Assembly: GCA_013821985.1 (NCBI GenBank)
Contig: PNJQ01000026.1
Location: forward strand, 1 to 44,640
DNA length: 44,640 nucleotides
Direction: 5' to 3'
Source of the DNA: Opitutus sp.
Lineage (GTDB): Bacteria > Verrucomicrobiota > Verrucomicrobiia > Opitutales > Opitutaceae
Position 1 is the stretch's first letter, and every line of letters starts with the position of its first letter. The notes beneath the pieces were generated by a model. That model saw only the letters and a list, made by a program, of their open reading frames with translations. It was not told the origin of the DNA and ran no database searches. Shown here in pieces: positions 1 through 7,351 of this stretch. The position numbers and the translations under genes were made by a program.

Positions 1-300
1 GAGCGCGGGGTCCTTGGCGATGTCGCCCGCGAGGCCGCGGTCGGCGATGGCCTGAAGAGCGGCGATGGCGTCGTCGGTCCGGCCAGCGGCGGTGTAGGCG
101 CGGGACAGGATCGTCAATACGCGCGGAAAATCCGGACGGAGCGCGCGGACGGCTTCGAGTTTTTCAATCAGCAGCGGAAGGTTTTCGGCCTTCTGCGCCT
201 CGGCCGCTTCGCGCATCAGCGCGCGATACGGCGGCTCCGCCCACAACACCGCGGTCATGGCGAGTGCGACGACCAGCGTCAGCAGCACGCGCGTATGCAC
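1..300 (-). CDS. exported TPR-like protein, N-terminal part (cut by window edge)
   Basis: Reading the minus strand from a GTG at 300-298 gives an open frame of exactly 100 codons that runs off the left edge. It begins with a hydrophobic stretch (VLLTLVVALAMTAVLW) followed by AEPPYR, a convincing signal peptide with a cleavage region near residue 20. The rest is Ala/Leu-rich helical sequence (LIEKLEAVRALRPDF, LSRAYTAAGRTDDAIAALQ) in the manner of tetratricopeptide repeats. It is probably a periplasmic or lipid-anchored scaffold protein; no enzyme motif is visible. The frame stays open upstream with another GTG near 330, so the start is uncertain. It lies downstream of the terminator at 441-482 and is therefore likely a separate transcription unit. 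Confidence 0.6.
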   Translation of the reverse strand, partial: MHTRVLLTLVVALAMTAVLWAEPPYRALMREAAEAQKAENLPLLIEKLEAVRALRPDFPRVLTILSRAYTAAGRTDDAIAALQAIADRGLAGDIAKDPAL

Positions 301-440
301 GCGGAAATGAAGCGAGTGGGTGAGGGGAAGCACAGGCGCTGCATTCGCAGTGTTTGTGCCAAGCAAGCAGTGGGTCTCTACTTGCTTAAGGTCAGTAACT
401 TGAGCGGAACGAAGGTTGGGCAGGATCATGCCTCCGATCT

Positions 441-482
441 GAAAACGAAATCGCACCGTCCCACGAATGGGATGCGGTGCGA
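441..482 (-). terminator. rho-independent terminator ending the DUF4097/permease block
   Basis: On the minus strand, TCGCACCG and CGGTGCGA form an 8-bp outer stem, and TCCCA and TGGGA form a 5-bp inner stem closed by a TTCG tetraloop, with a CA bulge between them. The stem is followed by the T-rich tail TTTCGTTTTC. It lies about 70 bp past the stop of the last DUF4097 gene, so it probably ends the long minus-strand run that starts far to the right. Confidence 0.8.
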
Positions 483-551
483 TGAGGGGAAAACGGGTCG
501 GGGAGCTTAAATGAGCGCCTCAACCCGGATGAATTGTCTGGGGCTCAGCGC

Positions 552-1313
552 TTACTTTGCGGCGCGGATGCGGAGGCCGCCGTTCACGGAATCGAGCACG
601 ATGTTTGCGCCGCCGCCGTTGACGGAGCCGGTGAGGTGACGCCGGCCGGACCTGCCGATCTTGATCGGGTAGTCGCAGGAAATACTGCCGTTGACGGAGT
701 CGGCGTTAAGGTCGAACGCGGCGTTGGCGGGCAACGTGAGCGAGCAACTGCCGTTGACGGTATCGAGGACGATCTTGTCGGACGCGGAGATTTTGTCGAA
801 CGCAGCGCGGATGGAACCGTTGACGGTGTCGAAGCGACCGCCGGCGGTGAGGCCTTCGGCCTCGATCGTGCCGTTGACGGAGTCGAGATTCACGAAGCCG
901 CGCACGCCGCGGACGGTCACGTCGGAGTTCACCACGTCGATTTTTTCGAGCGTCACGCCTGCGGGAACCATGAGCTTGTAGCGCACTTCGGCGCGGTAGT
1001 TGCCCCAGAACTTCCACTTCTTCTCGTATTCGGTTTTGATGACGAGATGCGCGGGCGAGTGCTCGATGACGATCTGCATGCGCTTGAGGCCGGCTTCGTC
1101 GCTCGCGATTTTTTCCGCGACGACGCTGATCTCGTTTTTGTCCCACGCGACGATTTCCACGTCGCCATTGATGTTGCTGAGGGAGACGGCGCCGTTCGCT
1201 TCGAACGGGTAGGTCTGGCTGAAATTCTCGGTGGCCTTCGCGGCGGCGGACGAGACGAGCGCGAGCGACGCGGCCAGGACGGCGAGGAAACGGAGGGAGG
1301 CGGTGCGGTGCAT
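552..1313 (-). CDS. exported DUF4097-family beta-repeat protein (VNG paralogue)
   Basis: A 253-aa protein starting at the ATG at 1313, chosen because a signal peptide follows directly (residues 1-25, ending SSAAA). After a non-repetitive domain (about 26-140) comes a series of short repeats each carrying D[ST]VNG or GSVNG, at about residues 144, 162, 184, 205, 229 and 241. This is the pattern of the DUF4097 family, predicted to fold as a right-handed beta helix or solenoid in the envelope. Its biochemical role is unknown; in other genomes such proteins occur near envelope-stress and ABC systems. It lies 8 bp after its paralogue at 1322-2083, so the two are co-transcribed, and it is the last gene before the terminator. 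The reading frame continues upstream of this ATG but without protein-like sequence. Confidence 0.85.
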   Translation of the reverse strand: MHRTASLRFLAVLAASLALVSSAAAKATENFSQTYPFEANGAVSLSNINGDVEIVAWDKNEISVVAEKIASDEAGLKRMQIVIEHSPAHLVIKTEYEKKWKFWGNYRAEVRYKLMVPAGVTLEKIDVVNSDVTVRGVRGFVNLDSVNGTIEAEGLTAGGRFDTVNGSIRAAFDKISASDKIVLDTVNGSCSLTLPANAAFDLNADSVNGSISCDYPIKIGRSGRRHLTGSVNGGGANIVLDSVNGGLRIRAAK

Positions 1314-1321
1314 GGGAGAAA

Positions 1322-2083
1322 TCAGGTGCGGGCGCGGATTGTGAGCGAGCCGTTCATCGAGTCGAGCGCCAGGGTGGCCTCGCCTTTGCCGATGTTGCCG
1401 CGCAGTGAGCGGCGCTTGGCGCGCTCGATCGTCATCGGAATGTCGCAGGAAACGCGGCCATTCATGGTGCCGGCGGTGACGTGCGCGCTCGCGTCGGCCG
1501 GCAATTCGACTTCGCAGGAACCGTTCATCGTGTCGAAGCTGAGCTTCTGGCCCGCGCCGACCTTGTCGAACGAGGCGAAGATGCGACCGTTCATCGTGTC
1601 GAGGTTCGCGTCGGCGGCGAGGCCGGTGGCGCGGATGCGGCCATTCATCGTGGCGATCTTGACGTTGCCCCGGATGTTTTCGGCGGTGACGTTGGAATTC
1701 ATCACATCGACCTTGAGGTGGGCGAGGGAGGCTGGCACGCGCACGATGTAGTGGACGGCGCCGACGTTGTTGTTGCGACCCCACCAGGAGCGCTCCTCGT
1801 CCTTGTGGTGCTTGGTCTTGATCGTGAGACGGTCTTTCTCGGCCTCGACGATGATTTCGATGCGCTTGAGGGCTTCTTCGTCCTTGGCGGATTTTTCCGC
1901 CTCAATGCTTACCTCATTCCTGTCCCACACGAAAAACTCGACGTTTCCATTCATGTTGGAGAGCGCGACGGTGCCATTGGTGGCGAGCGGGTGGGTCTGG
2001 GAGAATTTCTCGGTCACCTTGGCTGAGGCGGCGGTGACGAACAGGGCGGCGGAAACCAGCAGAACGGAAGCGCGGTGGTTCAT
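1322..2083 (-). CDS. exported DUF4097-family beta-repeat protein (MNG paralogue)
   Basis: A 253-aa protein, exactly the same length as its downstream neighbour and collinear with it. It has a signal peptide (residues 1-21, ending TAASA) at the ATG at 2083, then the shared motif EKFSQTHPLATNG (EN-FSQTYPFEANG in the neighbour). The C-terminal half carries DUF4097 repeats, here with MNG where the neighbour has VNG (about residues 144, 162, 184, 205 and 241). The repeat near 230 has degenerated to IGKG. It is probably a periplasmic or surface beta-solenoid of unknown partner. It follows the last ADOP permease by 91 bp on the same strand, so it may be the 3' part of the permease operon. The two genes look like a tandem duplication. 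Confidence 0.85.
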   Translation of the reverse strand: MNHRASVLLVSAALFVTAASAKVTEKFSQTHPLATNGTVALSNMNGNVEFFVWDRNEVSIEAEKSAKDEEALKRIEIIVEAEKDRLTIKTKHHKDEERSWWGRNNNVGAVHYIVRVPASLAHLKVDVMNSNVTAENIRGNVKIATMNGRIRATGLAADANLDTMNGRIFASFDKVGAGQKLSFDTMNGSCEVELPADASAHVTAGTMNGRVSCDIPMTIERAKRRSLRGNIGKGEATLALDSMNGSLTIRART

Positions 2084-2174
2084 GGGTAAAGCGGTTGCTG
2101 CCCTTGAATACCCGCAAACGGCACGCAAAGTTACAAAAATGTCGGCGGCGCGCGTTTCCCGCGGCTTCCCCTGG

Positions 2175-4706
2175 TTATTCGGTCCGCAACGCTTCGAGCG
2201 GGTTGACGCGGGTCGCGCGCACCGCGGGGATCCAGCAGGCCAAGAGCGAGGCGAGGGCGAACGCCACGGCGGCGCCGACGAAAATCGGCGCATTGAAAGC
2301 GGGAATGTCCACGAACAACGCCGACATCGCGCGTCCGACCCCGAGCGCGAGCAGGAAGCCGAGCCCGACGCCCGTCAGCGCGATCGCGGCTCCTTCGCGC
2401 AGGATCATCGCGCGCACATCGCCGGCTTGCGCCCCGAGCGCCATGCGCACGCCAATCTCGCGCGTGCGGCGGGAAACCGAATACGCCTTTACGCCATAGA
2501 TGCCGACGATGGCCACCAACGTCGCGACGCCGCCGAAAAAGCCGAAGAGTGTCGAGCAAAGCTTCAGCATCCACGCATCGACGTTTGAACTCATGTGATC
2601 GCCGAACGTCTGCACGCGAAACACCGGCAGGCCCGGCGCGGCCTCGCTCACCGCGCGACGCACCGCCGGCAGCAGCGCGAGTGCCGCGGCCCGGTGGTGG
2701 GCGACGGGGCGAACGTGGAAAGCCGCATCGGCGCGGAAGCCCGCGGCAAACGGCACGTAGATCGAGCGACCCGGTTCCTTTTGGTCGAGATCGTCGCGCG
2801 TGGGGCGCGCAATCCCGACAATCTCCAGCGTGCGGTCCGGGACTGCGACGCCGTTGAAGTCCACCCATTGCACGCGTTGCCCGAGCGCGTCGCCCTCAGG
2901 CCAGAGCTCGCGGGCGAGAACTTCGTCGATAATCACGACTTGCTGCGCATCCGGCGACGCGGCCTCGGCGGGCGTGAACGCGCGGCCGCGCAACAGTGGC
3001 ACGCCCATCGTGGCGAAGTAGTCGGAGGTGACCGCGTTCCAGCGCCCGTAGTAGCTGCGACCTTCCGCGGCGGTCGCGGGCCGTGCGTCGGGTGCGCGGT
3101 TCACCCCCGCGCGCCGCAGGCCGTGGGAAATGTTGTTCATCCCGAACGGCACAATGCCGGCGATGCTGGCGGATTCGACGCCGGGCAGCGCGGCGAGGCG
3201 CGCGCGCACATTTGCGAAGAGCAACCGGCTTTGGGTTTCGTCAATACCGCCGAGGCTCGCGTCCACCTCGACGAGCACCGTGTGATCGGCCTTGAGGCCG
3301 GTCTCGGTGTCTCCGAGTTGCAGCGCCATGCGGACAAAAAGACTCGCGGCGACCAGGAGCGCGAGCGAGAGCGCGATCTGCGCCACGACCAATGGATGAC
3401 GGGGCAGCCAGCGCCGGCGCGGAGTAGTCGGGTCGTTGCCGACGCCCTTGAGCGTGGCGAACACGTCGGTGCTCGAGAGTTTCAGCGCCGGGCCGAGCGC
3501 GAACGCGAGCGTTGCCGCCATGCAGAATGCCATCGTGGCAAAAATGATCACCGGCGACGCGCTGGCGGAAAGAAACAAGGTGATCGGCAGCCGGACACTG
3601 ATGGCCGCGGCGAGCCATTGGTTAGCGGTCGTCGCCAGCACGAATCCCAGCCCGCCGCCGGCGAGCGCCAGCATGCCGCCTTCGACACAGAGCTGGCGCA
3701 CGAGCCGCCCGCGGCCGCCGCCGAGCGCGAGGCGGATGGCGAATTCCTTGCGCCGCGCCTGGCCGCGCGCAAGCAGCAGGCCGGCGAGATTGAGACACAC
3801 GATGAGCAGAACCGCACCGGACAGTCCGAGCAGGAGAAGGCCGACGAGTGCAATGACACCTTCCTCGCGCGGCGAGGTGCTGTTGGTGAGTCGCGGCAGC
3901 GGACCGAGGCCGACGGTCTTGTCCTTGAATTCGACGGGAAAAGTCTGCTCGAGCGCGAGACCGAGAGCGCCGAGCGCCTGCGCGGCGGATTCGGGCGACA
4001 CGCCGGGTGCCAGCCGTGCGACGAGAATCAGGTTGTAAGCATCGGCGCGCTCGAGCGTGCGCTTGGTCTGGTCATCGCTGTGGCCAAGGAGCGTGGAGTA
4101 AACGCCGAGTGGAAAATAAAATTCCGGTCCGACGAGCATCATCGTGCCGCTAAATCCCTCCGGCGCGATGCCGACGAGGGTGAAGATGCGTTCGTTGATG
4201 CGGATCGTCGAGCCGACGAGGTCGGGCGCGAAGCCCGTTTTCTTCCAATACTGATAGCTCGCGATCGCCACTTCGACATTCGCGCCGGGACGATCCTCGG
4301 CGGGCGTGAACGCGCGACCCCGCGCGAGCCGCACGCCGAGCGTGTCGAAGTAGTTCGCGCTGACGATCGACGAGAACGACCGGCGCGTGCCGCCTGCCTC
4401 GGTGACGCCGACGACGGCGGCTTTGTGCGCGAAGACGCTCGCGAACAGATCGGTGCGCTGCGCGATGTCGCGGTAGAGTGGGTGGGAGAACGCGCGGTAG
4501 TTCGCCGGTTCCTTACGGTCGTGCGTGTAGAGCTGGACGATGCGTTCCGGCTCGACGAACGGCCGCGGGCTGAACGCGAGCGTGTAGGTGAGGCTGAAGA
4601 TCGCGGTGTTCAGGCCGATGCCGATCGCGAGCACTGCGACGGCGGCGACCGTGAAACCCGGCGACCGCGCCAGCAGGCGAAGTCCGTGGCGCAGATCGTG
4701 CAGCAT
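2175..4706 (-). CDS. ADOP-type ABC transporter permease P11 (MacB/FtsX family)
   Basis: An 843-aa tandem-duplicated permease with no ATPase domain. The start is the ATG at 4706, opening the conserved N-terminus MLHDLRHGLRLLARSPGF; the frame runs further upstream without protein-like sequence. Layout: TM1 about 17-40; first MacB-type periplasmic core domain about 48-240; three TM helices about 290-430, with LARGQARRKEFAIRLALGG after the first; a fifth TM about 455-475; second periplasmic domain to about 680; three more TM helices with RRTREIGVRMALGA; C-terminus ALRTE. ADOP proteins are thought to work with a separate MacB/LolD-type ATPase; the substrate is unknown. Its closest relative here is P10, 22 bp upstream: both carry GFSGTMML and FGPE/VGPE-YFPLGVY in the first periplasmic domain. 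It is the last permease of the array. Confidence 0.92.
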   Translation of the reverse strand: MLHDLRHGLRLLARSPGFTVAAVAVLAIGIGLNTAIFSLTYTLAFSPRPFVEPERIVQLYTHDRKEPANYRAFSHPLYRDIAQRTDLFASVFAHKAAVVGVTEAGGTRRSFSSIVSANYFDTLGVRLARGRAFTPAEDRPGANVEVAIASYQYWKKTGFAPDLVGSTIRINERIFTLVGIAPEGFSGTMMLVGPEFYFPLGVYSTLLGHSDDQTKRTLERADAYNLILVARLAPGVSPESAAQALGALGLALEQTFPVEFKDKTVGLGPLPRLTNSTSPREEGVIALVGLLLLGLSGAVLLIVCLNLAGLLLARGQARRKEFAIRLALGGGRGRLVRQLCVEGGMLALAGGGLGFVLATTANQWLAAAISVRLPITLFLSASASPVIIFATMAFCMAATLAFALGPALKLSSTDVFATLKGVGNDPTTPRRRWLPRHPLVVAQIALSLALLVAASLFVRMALQLGDTETGLKADHTVLVEVDASLGGIDETQSRLLFANVRARLAALPGVESASIAGIVPFGMNNISHGLRRAGVNRAPDARPATAAEGRSYYGRWNAVTSDYFATMGVPLLRGRAFTPAEAASPDAQQVVIIDEVLARELWPEGDALGQRVQWVDFNGVAVPDRTLEIVGIARPTRDDLDQKEPGRSIYVPFAAGFRADAAFHVRPVAHHRAAALALLPAVRRAVSEAAPGLPVFRVQTFGDHMSSNVDAWMLKLCSTLFGFFGGVATLVAIVGIYGVKAYSVSRRTREIGVRMALGAQAGDVRAMILREGAAIALTGVGLGFLLALGVGRAMSALFVDIPAFNAPIFVGAAVAFALASLLACWIPAVRATRVNPLEALRTE

Positions 4707-4728
4707 GGCGGAAGGGCCGGACGCTCGA

Positions 4729-7332
4729 CTACTCCGAGCGCAGCGCGGTGAGCGGATTGATCTTCGTCGCGCGGCGGGCGGGCAACCAGCACGCGAGGAA
4801 GGCGGCGGCAATGAGCACGACCGGCGCGGCGACGAAGGCCACCGGATCGAACGGACTCACCCGGTAAAGCATACTTTGCACGAGCTGACCGAGGCCGGCA
4901 CCCAGGGCGAGGCCGAGGCCGACGCCGAGGAACGTCATCTGCATGCCTTCGCGCAAGATCATCGCCTGCACGGCGCCTGGTTCGGCGCCGAGCGCCATGC
5001 GGATGCCGATCTCACGCGTGCGGCGCGCGACGGCGTAAGCTTTCACGCCGTAGATGCCGACGGCCGCGAGGGCGAGCGCGAGACCGCCGAAGACGGAGAA
5101 CATCGCGGCGCCGATCTTCACGATCCACACCTGCATGCTGCTGTCGAGGTGCTGACCGAACGTCTTGAGTCCGAGGACGGGCACGCCGTTCGCGGCGGAG
5201 CGGAGTTCGCGGCGCACCGTATCGGTGAACGCTTGCCGCGCCTCCGTGCTGAGCGGCGCAACCGTGCGCACATGGAGGAACACGTTGCTTTGATAGCCTT
5301 GGGCAAACGGCACGTAGATCACGCCGTTGCTGGAATCGCCGAACAATTCCCACTTCGAGGCGGGCACGATGCCGACAATCTCGAGCGAGGGAGCGTCTTC
5401 CGGCCGGCGGAGAATCGTATCGCTCGCGCCCGTGCTGGAGCCGCCGCCGCCTTCCGCGCGCGGGGCGCCGCGCTCGGCGAATTGGACGCGCTGGCCAAGC
5501 GCGTCGCCTTCCGGCCAAAGCTTCTTGGCCAGGACTTCGTCGATGATCGCCACGGCAGGAGCCCCGGTGTGGTCGGATTCGGCGGAACTGAACGGGCGAC
5601 CGCGCAACACCGGCATGCCCATCGTGGCGAAGTAATCGGCTCCGACGCTGTTCCAGCGCGCGTTGAAGGCGAGGCCTTCGGCCGCGGTCGCGGGCTTGGC
5701 GTCCGGACCGGGATTGACGCCCGCGATTTGCACGTTGCGCGTGAGCGTAATCATGCCGAACGGCACGACCGAAGAGAGGCTCGCGGACTGCACACCCGGC
5801 AATGAAGCGAGTCGCTCGCTGGCGGCGCGGTAAAGCGGCAGCGCGCGTTCCTGATTGTAGCCGCCGAGGCTGGCGTCGAGTTCAACGAGGAGAGTGTCGT
5901 TGGCTTTGAAACCCGTTTCGACGCTGGCCGCCGCCGCCGCCCCACGAATGAACAACCCCGCCGCGACGAGCAGACCGAGCGACAAGGCGAGTTGGACGAC
6001 GACGAGCGGATTGCGCGGAAGGAAACGCGAGCGATGGCGCGGGGCGTCCTCGCCGGCCTGGTCCTTGAGATCGGTGAGCACGTCCGCACGCGAGAGTTTG
6101 AGTGCCGGTCCGAGGGCAAAGAACACCGTGGCCAAGGCGCAAAAACCGAACGTCGCCGCGAAGAGCGCGGGATTGGTGGCGCCTTGGAAAAAGAGTCCGA
6201 CGGGCGCCATCGTGCCGACGACCGCCATGAGGCCGGTGGTGGACCATGCGCCGATCACGAAGCCGACGAGGCCTCCGCCGAGCGCGAGAATGAAACCTTC
6301 GGTGAGCAACTGGCGCACGATGCGCGAGCGCCCGCCGCCGAGCGCCAGTCGGATGGCGAATTCCTTCCGCCGCGCCGTGCCGCGGGCGAGAAGCATGTTC
6401 GCGAGATTGAGCGAAGCGATGAGGAGGACAATGCCCGACATCGCGATGAGCGTCGTGCCGAGCACGCTGAGCGAGGATTCCTCGGTCGGTGCGTTGCTCG
6501 TGCTCAGGCGCGGCAGCGCGCGGGCGGTGAACGTCTGTTCCTTGTGCTCGACCGGATATTGTTCTTTCAGGCGGTTCGCGAGCGCCTTGAGGGCGGGCTC
6601 GGTGGAGGCGAGCGTCTGCCCGGGCTTGAGCCGGCCAATGAGGACGAGATTGTAGGCGTCAGCCCGGGCGAGGCCGCGGACCGCGGTGGCGTCGAAGTCG
6701 TTCGAGAGTGAATCATAGACCCCGAGCGGAAAATAGATCTCCGGGCCGAAGAGCATCATCGTGCCGCTGAAACCCTGCGGCGCGATGCCGACGATGGTGT
6801 AGGGGCGCTCGTTGACGCGCACGGTGCTCCCGACGAAGTCGGGCGCGAAGTTCGCGCGGCTCCAGAGATTGTAGCTCGCAATGGCGACGGGGATCGACGC
6901 GCCGGGCTTTTCCTCCTCGGCCGTGAACGACCGACCGCGCACGAGCGGCACTTGCAGGGCGGAAAAATAGTTCGAACTGATGAGCGAGCCAAACGTGCGG
7001 CGCGTGCCTTCGCCTTCGCCGAGGCCGACGATCGTGAGATTGTGCGCAAGGATGTCGGTGAAGACCGGGTTGTTCGCGCGCAGCTCGGCAAAAGTCGGAT
7101 AGGAAAACATCCGGAAGCGTTTCGGATTCTTCTCATCCTGCGTGTAGAGTTGCACGACCTGCTTCTCCTGCGGCCACGGCCGCGGGCTGAACACCAGCTC
7201 GTGCACGAGGCTGAAGATCGCGGTGTTCACGCCGATGCCGAGCGCGAGCACGACGATGGCGGCAATAGTGAACGCCGGCGCTTTCGCGAGGAGGCGGAGG
7301 GAGAAGCGGATGTCTTGGAGGAGGACGTTCAT
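4729..7332 (-). CDS. ADOP-type ABC transporter permease P10
   Basis: An 867-aa double FtsX/MacB permease, the longest of the array, starting at the ATG at 7332 (MNVLLQDIRFSLRLLAKAP). The first half carries NLANMLLARGTARRKEFAIRLALGG after the second TM helix; the second half carries ARRTREIGIRMALGA; the protein ends LTALRSE. The second periplasmic domain holds an insert rich in Gly and Ser (around residues 620-640, AEGGGGSSTG) that is absent from P11 and accounts for much of the extra length. It shares QLYTQDEK, VGSTVRVNER and GFSGTMML with P11, indicating a recent duplication. The gene lies 22 bp before P11 and 19 bp after P9, so these genes are translated from one message. It is an inner-membrane protein with large periplasmic domains. 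Confidence 0.92.
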   Translation of the reverse strand: MNVLLQDIRFSLRLLAKAPAFTIAAIVVLALGIGVNTAIFSLVHELVFSPRPWPQEKQVVQLYTQDEKNPKRFRMFSYPTFAELRANNPVFTDILAHNLTIVGLGEGEGTRRTFGSLISSNYFSALQVPLVRGRSFTAEEEKPGASIPVAIASYNLWSRANFAPDFVGSTVRVNERPYTIVGIAPQGFSGTMMLFGPEIYFPLGVYDSLSNDFDATAVRGLARADAYNLVLIGRLKPGQTLASTEPALKALANRLKEQYPVEHKEQTFTARALPRLSTSNAPTEESSLSVLGTTLIAMSGIVLLIASLNLANMLLARGTARRKEFAIRLALGGGRSRIVRQLLTEGFILALGGGLVGFVIGAWSTTGLMAVVGTMAPVGLFFQGATNPALFAATFGFCALATVFFALGPALKLSRADVLTDLKDQAGEDAPRHRSRFLPRNPLVVVQLALSLGLLVAAGLFIRGAAAAASVETGFKANDTLLVELDASLGGYNQERALPLYRAASERLASLPGVQSASLSSVVPFGMITLTRNVQIAGVNPGPDAKPATAAEGLAFNARWNSVGADYFATMGMPVLRGRPFSSAESDHTGAPAVAIIDEVLAKKLWPEGDALGQRVQFAERGAPRAEGGGGSSTGASDTILRRPEDAPSLEIVGIVPASKWELFGDSSNGVIYVPFAQGYQSNVFLHVRTVAPLSTEARQAFTDTVRRELRSAANGVPVLGLKTFGQHLDSSMQVWIVKIGAAMFSVFGGLALALAAVGIYGVKAYAVARRTREIGIRMALGAEPGAVQAMILREGMQMTFLGVGLGLALGAGLGQLVQSMLYRVSPFDPVAFVAAPVVLIAAAFLACWLPARRATKINPLTALRSE

Positions 7333-7351
7333 GAAAAGTTGAAGGGAGGAA

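Noticed and set aside
295..510. Small plus-strand frame near the left edge
   Set aside because: It overlaps the minus-strand terminator and has no protein-like pattern.
1322..2083. DUF4097 repeats read as an adhesin
   Set aside because: The family is sometimes labelled putative adhesin, but there is no anchoring or secretion domain beyond a signal peptide, so no surface-binding role is claimed.
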